Source: Acestrorhynchus altus (lineage: Eukaryota > Chordata > Actinopteri > Characiformes > Acestrorhynchidae). From it: a stretch of DNA of 64,000 nucleotides. The stretch lies in contig CM067521.1 of NCBI GenBank assembly GCA_034509495.1, forward strand, positions 16,651,704 through 16,715,703, read 5' to 3'. Below, in pieces: positions 45,463 through 55,698 of the stretch. Position 1 is the stretch's first letter. Each line of letters begins with the position of its first letter. The translations under genes were made by a program, and so were the position numbers. A model generated the notes under the pieces. It had not been told where the DNA came from and did no database searches. It saw only the letters and a program-made list of their open reading frames with translations.

Positions 45463-47109
45463 GTAAGTGACCGTTTTCTTCAGTTTTCATATCTCTACTT
45501 CACAGTAGTTGACTGTACAATATCAGTCAAGTCAAAATATTATGCTTCACAAAGATGAACTTACTTGTCTTTCATAGATTCATTTTCCTCTTTTCTAAGG
45601 TGAAGAAATTTACCACGTATGTGAAATTGACACAATCTCTTTCTGTGTGAACCACTGCTCCATCTGTAATGATACCTACCCACTAAGATAGTGGTACCTC
45701 TAAGCTTGAGAGTTTTCTACTCAAGAAGAAGAATAATGGAGAGGGTGCAAACCCATGTGCTGCACTGATCTGTGTGGCTGATAGAAACCTTTGCTCTTTA
45801 GAAGCTGTTGATTCCTTGGCTGATAAATGGAGAGACAAAAATAAGCTAGGATTGTCTGCAGCCAAAAGGTTTTCAAATGACAGTGTTTGAGTAGTTGAAA
45901 TGCTTGAATTAGTATACAGAAGGTGAAAGAAGTTAAAGGATGTTCTCTGATAGTTTTGAAAGACATGAGAATTAAAGGTTATTATGTCAGTCACAGTGGA
46001 CATTTAGCTGTTAAAATAGACTCCCCTCATAAAGTAGTGGAACCATGATGCTAATCCCTTTATTTTTGAATCATTTGGGTTTGACGTTAAAAGATGAATT
46101 TAAACAGTAAAGATGAATATGAGACAAAAGATCAATATTTCATCTGGATCTGATGTACAGTTCAGAAGATAGCACCTACTGTCTGACCCCATCCATTTTT
46201 CTTGTGAGCAAAACTATTGGAACAGATAAACTTTTGCATTCTTCTTTTGTGATGCTTTTCACTGCAGCCTCTTTCAGGTGGGGTTTGCTTTGGGGAATAC
46301 TCACTTCAGTCTTTTCTTTAGCAGGTAAAATGCAGATCTACAGGGTTTACCTTTAAGCCCTAGCTACACAAGTTGTGTGTTTTTGTCATTGTCTCTTTTT
46401 TTTTGTAATAACACAGTAATTACATGAGATGGTCACATGGCATATGATGATATATTTATGGAAGGCCTTTGGCTTCTTAAATATGTAATTACTTGATATA
46501 TACATACTATCAGAAGTTTAATATCTTGATGAAAGTGATGAAGATGTTATCAAAAATTGCCAAACGATTTTTTTTACTTATTTTTGAATGTGGACGCTTC
46601 ACATTCACGATTTAGACTAGATTTCTGAACAAAAAAGTTGCAGATTGGTGTCTATAAGTTGAGAATCAAAAAAAATATATGACATTGTATAATATAGATT
46701 ATTACTGTGACAAAATGTATTCAATTTTCAATTCAATGTCTTAATTTTTTGGCTGATTTTGCCACATAGATTCATGCCAATCTCTAAAACTGCATACATA
46801 GCTGCCCAAAACTTGAAATTATTTGTTCAGGGCCAATTTGACCAACATCTCAGTTAATAAAAACTGCTTTATTATATTTAAATTTTAAAAGCTTTTAAAA
46901 CAATTATACATTTTATAAAAGTATTATTTTCCACAATAAATTACTCTCAGATGCTTCACTGCACTACAAGAGTAGGTTCTATAGTTTCTAACCGTATGTG
47001 ATTTGTGCCGGAGTGTCAAGGAATTCCTGACTTAGAAAGCTGAGAACACAAGGTGTGATTCTGCCCTCACAGTGAGGGCTGAGGGTTGAAAGGGCTACGG
47101 CTGGAGATT
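45463..47109. other. Unique AT-rich sequence, no gene seen
   Basis: Frames of up to 106 codons near 45683-46003 overlap in two registers with no domain. Most of 46380-46960 is very AT-rich. No repeat is named. Confidence 0.5.
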
Positions 47110-47970
47110 GACTAGGTCAGTCTAAAACCTTCCACTTCTTGTACCTGATGAACTCCTCAGTAGTTTTGGGTCATTATGTTGCAGCAGAATGAAGGATCAC
47201 CTGATCAGTTTGGTTGCATCTTTCTTTAAATTGACAGACAAAATGTTTCTGTAGACATCTGACTTCACTGTACTGCAGCCATCATGAGTGATGTTATCAG
47301 TGAAGATTAATCAGCCTGTCCCAGAAGAAGCCATGCAAGCCCAAGCCATGACACTACATCCACTGTTTTTCACAGATGAACTTATATGTTTGGGATCATG
47401 AACTGATCCTTATTTTTCTCTCCAAACAGTTGCCTTTCCATCACATTGATAAAGGTTAATCTTTGTCTCACCAGTCCATAAAACCTCTGAGGCTTGTCCC
47501 TGTACTTCTTGGCAAATTCCAGACAGTCTACAGCATAGATAAAGGGATTGGCCTCACTGTTGCAATACTTTTGGAGGGGAGTGTACCTGATCTTGTCTTT
47601 TGAGAAGAGAAAGACATGCAGCAGAAAACATCAAGTTATTATTTTTTGGCATGGAGGGCCTACTGATTTGCAAGTGGTGAACATCCTACTCTTTGAATCA
47701 AAAGAGTGCCTTCAAGAGCATGGAACCAAAGCCATAGTGGCTATTTTTATACTCAAGCTGTATGGATTAAACATTGGTGGATTAATGGGGACCTGCTTTA
47801 CAGCCATTAAGACTTCTTTGATCCTTTATATTCAGAAAAAATGAGACCCAAGACCAGATGAAAAACCGACAGCAGATCTTTTGTTAGCTCTCCTGTGCAT
47901 GAACTGATAATGCATCAACACACTGCTGTCCAAAACATGTGTCCAATTACTAATGGTGATATAAAATGAA
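47110..47970 (-). pseudogene. Tc1-like transposase pseudogene (family T6)
   Basis: On the plus strand the order GGTCATTATGTTGCAGCAGA, AATTGACAGACAAAATG, GCAAGCCCAAGCCATGACAC, TGTTTGGGATCATGAAC and CACCAGTCCATAAAACCTCT is the complement of a fish Tc1-like transposase gene. The last block encodes the WTDE region with the first catalytic Asp on the minus strand. The N-terminal part, 47560-47970, is more diverged but ends near GTGTCCAATTACTAATGG, which resembles this family's terminal region. No intact frame exceeds 100 codons, so the gene is dead. Terminal repeats cannot be paired with confidence, so both borders are estimates. Confidence 0.7.
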
Positions 47971-48054
47971 ATGTTTCATAAATGTACAATTCCTATCAGC
48001 CAATTCATTGTAATTGTACACTGAAGTATGTAGATCATAAAGTGGCATTACCTC

Positions 48055-48355
48055 AGAGGATGGCTTGGAAATGCCCACACCTAAGTTGTGAGGAGTGAGG
48101 CTTGATGAAGGAAGTCAGATAGAACCTTCAGTTTCTGAAGTTGTGCAGGCATTTAACATTCCTAGATCTACAGTGTCATGCGTCATGTGTATTGCAAATA
48201 TATCCTAGAAAACATTACAACCCACAATGGACAGCACAGTGGCTGCCCTTGGGTTCTTAGTGATTGTAACTGGTGTCGTCGGTCTAGAACTGTCTAGAAC
48301 GTCATCTGTACAGACATATAAGCGACTCTGGCAGAAGTCACATCCATATTCAGGA
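48055..48355 (+). pseudogene. Tc1-like transposase fragment, DNA-binding region (family T7)
   Basis: GCAGGCATTTAACATTCCTA, CTACAGTGTCATGCG, ACCCACAATGGACAGCAC and GTTCTTAGTGATTGTAACTG follow a fish Tc1-like gene across its two helix-turn-helix motifs. The text GGACAGCACAGTGGC encodes the GQRSG-type hook, and GCGACTCTGGCAGAAGTCAC the ATLAEVT segment. About 300 bp survive on the plus strand and the catalytic part is absent. The family is different from T2, which resumes a few hundred bases to the right. Frames are broken by small indels near 48210 and 48300. Confidence 0.6.
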
Positions 48356-48984
48356 TATGTTAGGATATGTTAATAGGTTAATATCCTTTTCACTTCAGTG
48401 AAAATCAGTCCACTAGATAGAAACTGTTAAAATTACTTGGAACCTACAAACAGTGTGTCAAAACTGGCACCTGCAAAACAAGGCTGAAGTGAGAGGGAGA
48501 AAACTGCCAATTTTACTGCCTTCCTAAAGATAATGCACTGGATAAAGCTGAGCATCCTATCACACTGTCAAATAGACTGCAGTGGTGCTATCATAGTGAG
48601 GATTAGAAGACATTTTATCTGTCTGCATGTATTAGTGAGACAAAATATATGGCTCATTAAGTGAAAAACTAATAACTGTTTATCTCATGTGAAGCTCTGA
48701 GATATACTGTATGACATTATAATTCAATAGCAGTTACTCTGTTTGACATGTTTGATGTAAAAGAACAGATCTGATTGGACTTTGACAGAAAAAGCAAGAC
48801 TTGGGAGACCAGGAGGTCAGCAGTGTTGAAAATAGAGATAACCTGGTGGCGTGCACTCAAGAGCCACTCATGTACAAAAGGGTGAAAGGCAATCCATTTG
48901 GGATGATCTGACAAAAGGGCTACTCTTGCACCAGTCTCAAAAGTGTTTAATGAAGGTTATGGGAGGAATGTATAAACAGCAGTG
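48356..48984. other. Unique sequence, no gene seen
   Basis: AT-rich sequence between two transposon fragments; nothing named. Confidence 0.5.
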
Positions 48985-49205
48985 CAGCCCCCCTGCTGCG
49001 TATGAAGTTATAGTCCAGTCAGAGTGCCAGTGCTAAACCCCGTTCTTCATTGAAAGCATCTACAATGGACATGTGAACTTCAGGACTTTGGAGCAATGGG
49101 GGAAGGTTGTCTGGTCCTGATGAGTACTGTTTGCTCTTATATGACATGGAATTTGCTGGAACAAGAAGCATGATCCCCAGCAGCTCCACCTCACAACTTA
49201 ACCAA
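48985..49205 (+). pseudogene. Tc1-like transposase fragment (family T2)
   Basis: CCCTGCTGCGTATGAAG, GTCCAGTCAGAGTGCC, AAGCATCTACAATGGACATG, TTTGGAGCAATGGGGGAAGG and TGTCTGGTCCTGATGAG follow the T2 gene through the segment that encodes the first catalytic Asp (WSDE, here WS followed by a stop-like change). It then jumps to CCACCTCACAACTTAACC from the 3' region. This is the only T2 copy in the window that keeps part of the catalytic core. About 220 bp remain and neither end is present. Confidence 0.7.
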
Positions 49206-50618
49206 AGACTATGCAATTATGGAAATCTTTGATAGTAGCATTGATAGTAACTCACAGTACATACTTGCATAGACATTTTGAGCCTAACTTGCTACAAACC
49301 ACATAACTAAATGAAACTTGCCAGTGATTTTCACACAGCTGTCTGTCATGGTAGGAAGTTGATGAAAGTTCATATGTTGCCAAAGCTCAACCAGCCTTGT
49401 CCATTTAATACCTTGCCTTGCCACCATTACTTACTGTTGTCATGGGATAGATGTGCAATGAATTCATCATAAAATTGGTCATGATGTTGAGAAACCAGCC
49501 TGTGAGCCAAAAGCCAAAATTTGGGCCAATTTGAATTTTGATTTGATTTAAATTTAATTGATTAGTTTCAAATGATTAGAAATAGATGCTGTTTTTACCA
49601 GGTCACTTCATTTGTCTTGAGTATCATGATAATATTTGGATAAGGGGAACAAGCTATATGAAAATGCAAGTGTAAATGTACCCTAGATGCATTTAAACAG
49701 ATGCAAATTTGAAATCATTCAAACCATTTTAGGATGTGCTCAGAAATATATTTGAGCCAGATGTTGTGTGAGTAAAAATGCATCTGTCACTGCAAGATGT
49801 ATTTCACAAATGTCCTCCCAGTACAACCAAAACACCAATAATATTTGCCACACAGCAAGTCAACTGGTATTTTCCATCCCACACAGTAATGGGATTTCTG
49901 TATGATTAATTAAGATGCATTTGAGACTAGCAAGTGTAAATTCATGTAATAAAAATGTTATCAGGATACAATCCAGATACCAGTCACATAAAGGTGTAAA
50001 GTGGGTCATAGTGTGTTCAAAATAAAATACAATACAATGAAAAGTACTTGCTGAATTTATGACAAGCAATGAGTGAAAAACAGAAGAAAGATCTAGAGAC
50101 AAGGACAAAATGGGCTTAAGAAGAAACTCCAGGGTCAGTAGAATTACACCACTTCCTGACTACAGAAGGCTTTCTTTTAAAAGTTCAAATGTCCCCTGGA
50201 GAAATCTGCTGACAGAACAGAGACACAAAATAAGCCAGTATATTGTGGACAACAGTGTATTTTCTTTGGTAGCTGAGGCTGTGCATGAAAAAGCTACAAA
50301 ATAAAAGTGATAAATGTTAAAATGGCACTTGAAGCTTTACATGATTTGTATCTTTAGATGCCATTTCATTAAAATAAAGTCTGAACAGTTACTTACAATG
50401 GCTGTCCCATCATTTAGCTTTACTGTAGCTTATTTTTGTTCTTATAGACTAAAAGAAAAGTCATACCACATTCAAAACCACACTGAATTGTCTGCATAAA
50501 ATAAACAAATATCCGAACCATCCTAAAGAACTGGAAACTGGAACATAGCACAAAGGAAAAATCACTATATTGATCATGTATCAATGGAAAATACTATGGT
50601 CAGAAAAAAAAATATATA
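49206..50618. other. Unique AT-rich sequence, no gene seen
   Basis: No named repeat and no exon. Frames of 60-80 codons near 49860-50500 lack domains. Confidence 0.5.
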
Positions 50619-50783
50619 ATGCCCAACTCCAGTACTAGGAGGCATGTCTCCAGTAAAGTTTGATAACTGCCCTACTCAAACACAAATACCCTGCCTGCTA
50701 ATTGACTTAAGAGTTGAATCAGGTGTGTTTGAGTAGGGCAACTATAAACTTTACAGGAGAACATCCCTCCAGATGTTGCCCAC
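50619..50783. mobile_element. hAT-like MITE with paired arms
   Basis: The left arm (GCCCAACTCCAGTACTAGGA, CCAGTAAAGTTTGATAACTG, CCCTACTCAAACAC) pairs with the right arm (GTGTTTGAGTAGGG, CTATAAACTTTACAGGAG, CAGATGTTGCCC). The centre contains CTGCTAATTGACTTAAG. This layout is typical of a fish hAT-derived MITE. Target duplications are not visible. Confidence 0.7.
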
Positions 50784-51574
50784 CAGACTATTCCTTTAAG
50801 ATGACACATGCATTTAAATAGTAAATATTCACAGTGCAGAAGTTAAGCTCATTTTGGCAGCATGTCTTGAAAAGCCCGGTCCAAATCTTATTGTGCTGAC
50901 AACTGTAACATGACAGGCGTTTATCTGTTTTGTACTGTAAACCATTCAGTGGCTGCAGGAGATCCCAATCACAAAGAACGAATGACAAAAAAAGGCTGGA
51001 AGGCAGAATTTGTGTGTCAGTATCTGCTTCTGAGAGATTGTTGACACTACTTGGAACAGAGGAACATTGAACATGTCTGATGTACCTGCTCTGATTTCAT
51101 GCTGCAAAACACAGCAAACAAAACGCACGCCTATTTTGTGGTATTGTACTGGAAGAAAAGCTGCTCTGTGGAGCATTTTTACAGAAACACTGCAGCCAAA
51201 GATAAGTGTCGAATCCACGCTAAGCCTTTTCTCTATCAGGCCACAGCAGCTGTTCCAGTGCGTGCCGAGCTGTTGGGAAGAAAATGAGCTCTCGTCTATT
51301 TTTCAGTGCAGCTCCCTGAAGTTTCATTAACACCTGATGGTGTGAGAAGAGTTTATCTTTGTGCAGCACTGAATGTCTGCCAGTGAAGAAGTGAGGTTAT
51401 CACTGCTTTGTAGTGTTCTTTCAGACACCAAGAATAAACACCAACATGCCACACTGACCCAGATACAGCTCTTGATCCTGAAACTCTTTCACATTCTCTC
51501 CTTTTTTAGAGAAAAAAAGTCAATAAACTGCATTGTTTCTTTAACAAGAAGACAAGGACTTACTGACCAGGAGG
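50784..51574. other. Unique sequence, no gene seen
   Basis: Frames of 62-90 codons overlap on both strands around 50946-51330 without domains. No repeat is named. Confidence 0.45.
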
Positions 51575-51690
51575 ACTGATAAACACGACCTGCCTGACAC
51601 GATTGATTATGTAATTGCACAAAAAAGAATAATAAAATGTTCTGAGAACATTTCTGATATGGTGGACCTTCAGTGGAGCCTGATCCATTG
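51575..51690 (+). repeat. Dispersed repeat R3, copy 1
   Basis: TGCCTGACACGATTGATTAT, GTAATTGCAC, AATAAAATGTTCTGAGAACA and TTTCTGATATGGTGG recur at 59995-60110 with about 85-90 percent identity by eye. It resembles the end of a DNA transposon whose last bases read AATAAAGTG. Confidence 0.75.
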
Positions 51691-51766
51691 AAGCTAGTTT
51701 CTTTGAGTACAGTAACACAGTGCTTTAAAATAAAAGAAATTCCAACTAAAATAAAACCAGAATCTA

Positions 51767-52440
51767 GTGTGAGGAACAGGAATCCTCTCAGTGTAACAAC
51801 CACATCAATTAATTGATTAGGTTTGTTCACCAACTGACAGAACTAACAGTGAGGCAATGTGCTAAATATCTTCATAACCTTATCTGTGACCCTACCATTT
51901 TCATTTTCAGGGTGTGAGGCAGGTGCTTAGAAGAGCCCATAGCTGTTGTATTTTGGGACAAGGTTAGAGGAGTTTGTGTATTTATAAAGCTTTGAAATGA
52001 AGTGCTAGGCATGTGCTTAGAAGAACCCATAGCTGCTTTATTTTGGGACAAGGTTACAGGGGTTTGTGTACATATTAAGCTTTGAAATTTGCATCACCTG
52101 GCCTTTCCTAATGATGATTGTGAACAACCCATAACCATAACAGGCCAATTAAGGTCAGACATCCATCAAAGTTATATGAGCACTCAAATCACCTAGGGTG
52201 CCCATACTTTTGCAAGGTAGACCTTTGCTTTTTTTCACTCTAAAATTGTTCAAAACCAAAATAATGCCGTGCTAATGCTTAAAACGGTGAAAAGATCCTT
52301 TCGTCTTCAACTGGCTTAACTGTTCATAGTAACAGTAATTTGTTAGGTGACGTTCCTGGTGTGAGGAGCAGGAATCCTCTCAGATTAACCACAACAGCAC
52401 TGAATTGATTCATTTCTTTTTTTTCCATTTCACCGACAGA
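51767..52440. repeat. Direct repeats flanking a Tc1 fragment
   Basis: GTGTGAGGAACAGGAATCCT at 51769 and GTGTGAGGAGCAGGAATCCT at 52359 begin matching stretches of about 75-80 bp (51767-51840 and 52358-52440). They lie on either side of the Tc1 T3 fragment. Confidence 0.7.
51911..52250 (-). mobile_element. Tc1 family T3 terminal fragment with a 90-bp tandem duplication
   Basis: 51911-52000 and 52001-52090 are tandem copies (GTGCTTAGAAGAGCCCATAG against GTGCTTAGAAGAACCCATAG, and TTTTGGGACAAGGTTA in both). After them come TGCATCACCTGGCCTTTCC and GGGTGCCCATACTTTTGCA, the 5' terminus of a Tc1-like family read on the minus strand. The transposase start lies inside the duplicated unit (ATGGGTTCTTCTAAGCAC), so the N-terminal codons and leader are present twice. 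Confidence 0.75.
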
Positions 52441-53517
52441 GAAGCTGTCTATGAGGCTAATTATGAGCTAATGGGCTAACCACAATCTAGCACCGTAACT
52501 GACAGCTGTGTGTAAATGTAACCTAGCTATAAATACAAGCAATTGTGGTAGCCTCAAGCAAACACTCTCACTGGGCGTATCACAGTGAGAGCCCTGTCTC
52601 AAATGATTACACACTGTATTACTGCATCCTGCTTAAGTAACTGAATCTTATAGCCAGCAAATATAATGAAACAAAAAAATGCCTAAATCACACATTTGCC
52701 ATTAGTCAGATGGGATTTGTTACAATATCAATGGTTTCTGACACTCTATGACACGTTTATGAATAAAAATACTGAGAAAAGCTATGTTAAGTGTATGAAA
52801 TGATCATAAACATGGAAGCAAAATGACCTGAAATGCAAAAGGTGGCTGTAACTCATACATGAACATATGGTTTTGGCACCTGTGCTCTGTGTGACTGTTC
52901 TCACACCATCCTTCTGCTACGGAAAGGCAGAGACGTGATCAGGTTGACGTTTTTATGTAAGGCGAGGCAGTCAAGTGGAATCAGTTCCCAGTGAAACAAA
53001 GAGGAATTGGAACAGTGAAGCTGAGCGCACTCAGTCGACTGGATTTCTGGAAACCCATCTGACATATTATCATGATACATTAGCGTAAGAGCTTGTTCCT
53101 GTTGTGAAAGAAGCATTTCTTCACTGTGGGACTCAGAGAGAAATGAAAAATACAGCTTTGGAGAACCAAGCAAATAAATCATGTCTGCCTGTAAGACATT
53201 CTTCAGACTATAAAGGGTGCATAGCCTTTTTACACTCACTAAGACATGTCATTAACACATCTGTTGCAAGAAAATCTGCTGTTACAGGTGACGTTTATCT
53301 TCTAATGATGTGCTGTTGTTTCAAAAAACACAACTCTTAAAAATGGCAGCGGGCATCATCTTTCTTATACATGACCTTATCTGTATAAGGTTTGCCTGTT
53401 CTGTTTTCAACACAGCAGTATTGTTAGTCCCTATATTACAATGTTTGCCAACCATCTCTGACAGAATACAAGCCCATCTTTCACCAACGTGGCATAATAT
53501 CTTAATAATTATGAATG
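52441..53517. other. Unique sequence, possible conserved block
   Basis: About 52870-53110 is less AT-rich and repeat-free. Open frames there (112 codons minus, 78 plus) lack domains. Confidence 0.4.
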
Positions 53518-53716
53518 AATTAAGTTACATTTATATAGCACCTTTTTAGTTATTCGTGCATGCTTTACAATCAGCACTTTTCCCAGCCATTCTGCTCTGA
53601 ACCAACATACACCAACAAGAAAAAGCACCCAATAGCACACAGTGATCTGTCGGAAATGACTGCTCCACCTGGAGGACTGCATTGAGCACTGGGGGAATTC
53701 TCCCAGGAGGATGCAA

Positions 53717-53718
<2 letters not shown>
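53518..53718. repeat. Dispersed fish repeat R4
   Basis: TTACATTTATATAGCACCTTT, then GCATGCTTTACAATCAGCAC and CCACCTGGAGGACTGCATTG follow a common fish interspersed sequence (normally TATATAGCGCCTTT...GCGCTTTACA). It ends directly at the TA tract. Confidence 0.45.

Positions 53719-53773
<55 letters not shown>
53719..53773. repeat. (TA)n microsatellite
   Basis: A pure AT dinucleotide tract bounded on the right by the hairpin arm. Confidence 0.97.
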
Positions 53774-53778
<5 letters not shown>

Positions 53779-53883
53779 GCTGGATGTGCCCAAACATTAC
53801 TTTATTTAAATGAGCAATAATAAAAACACGTGTGATTATAGCTCATTTAAATAATGTTTGGGCACCTCCAGCATTATATATAT
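53769..53883. repeat. Hairpin: long inverted repeat next to the TA tract
   Basis: The left arm TTGCTGGATGTGCCCAAACA...TTTAAATGAGC (53777-53815) and right arm GCTCATTTAAATAATGTTTG...CACCTCCAGCA (53841-53872) are complementary over about 40 bp. One 5-base insertion lies in the left arm, and the 25-base loop contains CACGTG. TA dinucleotides at both outer ends extend the pairing. Confidence 0.9.
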
Positions 53884-55586
53884 ATATCTCAAGTGTTGTG
53901 AGCAATTCGAATATGATTGCCTCCTTTTGCCAGTCCTATCTGAATTCTGTAAGAGAATGAAATAGATCTAGTGTTTCCTTGCCACCAGTGCAATACCAGT
54001 TAAAGTAATTTACCAATGCTTTGGCCTTTGAAACTCTGGGCTATAATGGAAGGAGTGATATTGGCTTCTTTAAACTGTATTCCAATAGACTTGGAATGCA
54101 GCATGGCAAAGTACTTACTGAATTGATTGGGGTGGCGTCCTGTGAAGACTTTTTCCAGTTTGGTATTTATTGGTTTCTGTGGAACTCAAGAAACTATCGG
54201 TAAAGCAGAATTGCCTGTGAGACTCTTTGACAATAGGCAGGCAGTCCAAGCCTCCCCACAACAAAGCCTGGACGAGATAGTCAAATAGCTTTCATGGGGC
54301 AAAAAAAAGCACAAGGATAAAAGGGAACCCATTTATGGCAAAAGAAAATCCAATCCATGCACTTATTAGGACTGTGGGCTTTGTGAATGACAAACTGAGA
54401 GTGTGCTTCCAAAGAGAAACTTCCTCGAGTGAGCAGTACAACATACCCGAAAGCCACCATTTAATATGATCAATAGCGCAATAATAAAAAGCTGTTGCAA
54501 GCAAGTACTATTGATTACACACCAGGAATTCGGAGTATAATCAACGTCTGTCCCCCTTAGGTCTATACTGACCTACTTCAGGAAATCTTTATGATGACGA
54601 TAGTTGAAAGGAGTGCATTGACTAAGCTTTGTTAGCTCACGCTGAGGATTAAAGCATATATTTTCCATGGTGAATGATTCTGATTTAGTTTCCAGTTGTA
54701 CTTATTATAATTATAGTTCCTTGTTTTTTCTGAGCTTGGAGATCCAGAGCATGAGATGAATCTCGCAGATGCATAATTACATTCCAGTTGGGCAAAAATG
54801 GAGCCTCTGATCATTATCAGGTGTAATTTTATGTCATTTAATTGTACTTTGGTAGTTTTTATAAGACACTATATGAAGATCTCACAGACATAGCAATTAC
54901 TGCAGGCCATAAAATCAGGCTGTATGAATCCTCTCACCTCAGAGGCTCTCAAAATAATAATAATAATTATTATTATTCAACATTTTATTCAATGACAGAC
55001 TGCACACTCAGAATATATAAAGCTATCTCCTGTGACTTATACATGACTGCACATTTGGACAACATGCAAATGTGAGGAACAATTCCTATTTACTTTATAG
55101 TTCATCACAATCGTGACCAGGAAAAATGGATTTCGAAGAAAACGTTCTCATTTAAAGTCACAGAACAGTCTGCTTTTAGTGAACAAAGCAATTGGTATGG
55201 CCTATCTTTATTAATTCATTAATTAGACAAAGACTTTAGACATAATTAATCTTTACTATATATTGTAGTACGTCAATTAATGATTACCATTTTTACATTT
55301 TCTGTTATCCATTATCTTCTGTTAAAAAGAGAAGTATAAATGAATTCTCAGAAGTTATCATCCTGTATTCAAATACACAAATATACTGTCAAAATAAACA
55401 ATTACGTTTTCAACACGTACATCTCTATAGCTCTATATTTACAATATGACCCTTTTCATTTAAACAATACAAATTGCAAAAAAAAAGATACATCATTAAA
55501 AAAGATTCATAATGAAGTAGCTTAAGATTTCCATGTACTGATCCTGGAGGCACCCCTACCCTACAGGGAAAATATTGTAAAAGAAG
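53884..55586. other. Unique sequence, possible conserved block
   Basis: About 54510-54840 is repeat-free and rich in TGATTA, ATAATTA and GATTAAAG cores, as in developmental enhancers. A short AAT/ATT palindrome is at 54952-54977. No exon is seen. Confidence 0.4.
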
Positions 55587-55590
55587 AAAA

Positions 55591-55637
<47 letters not shown>

Positions 55638-55662
55638 AAATAATAATAATAATAATAATAAC

Positions 55663-55697
<35 letters not shown>
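55587..55697. repeat. (AAAT)n(AAT)n compound microsatellite
   Basis: About 12 AAAT units change into about 19 AAT units with one AAC. The Leu-rich and Tyr-Leu-Phe-Ile minus-strand frame of 160 codons is its translation. Confidence 0.97.
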
Positions 55698-55698
<1 letters not shown>

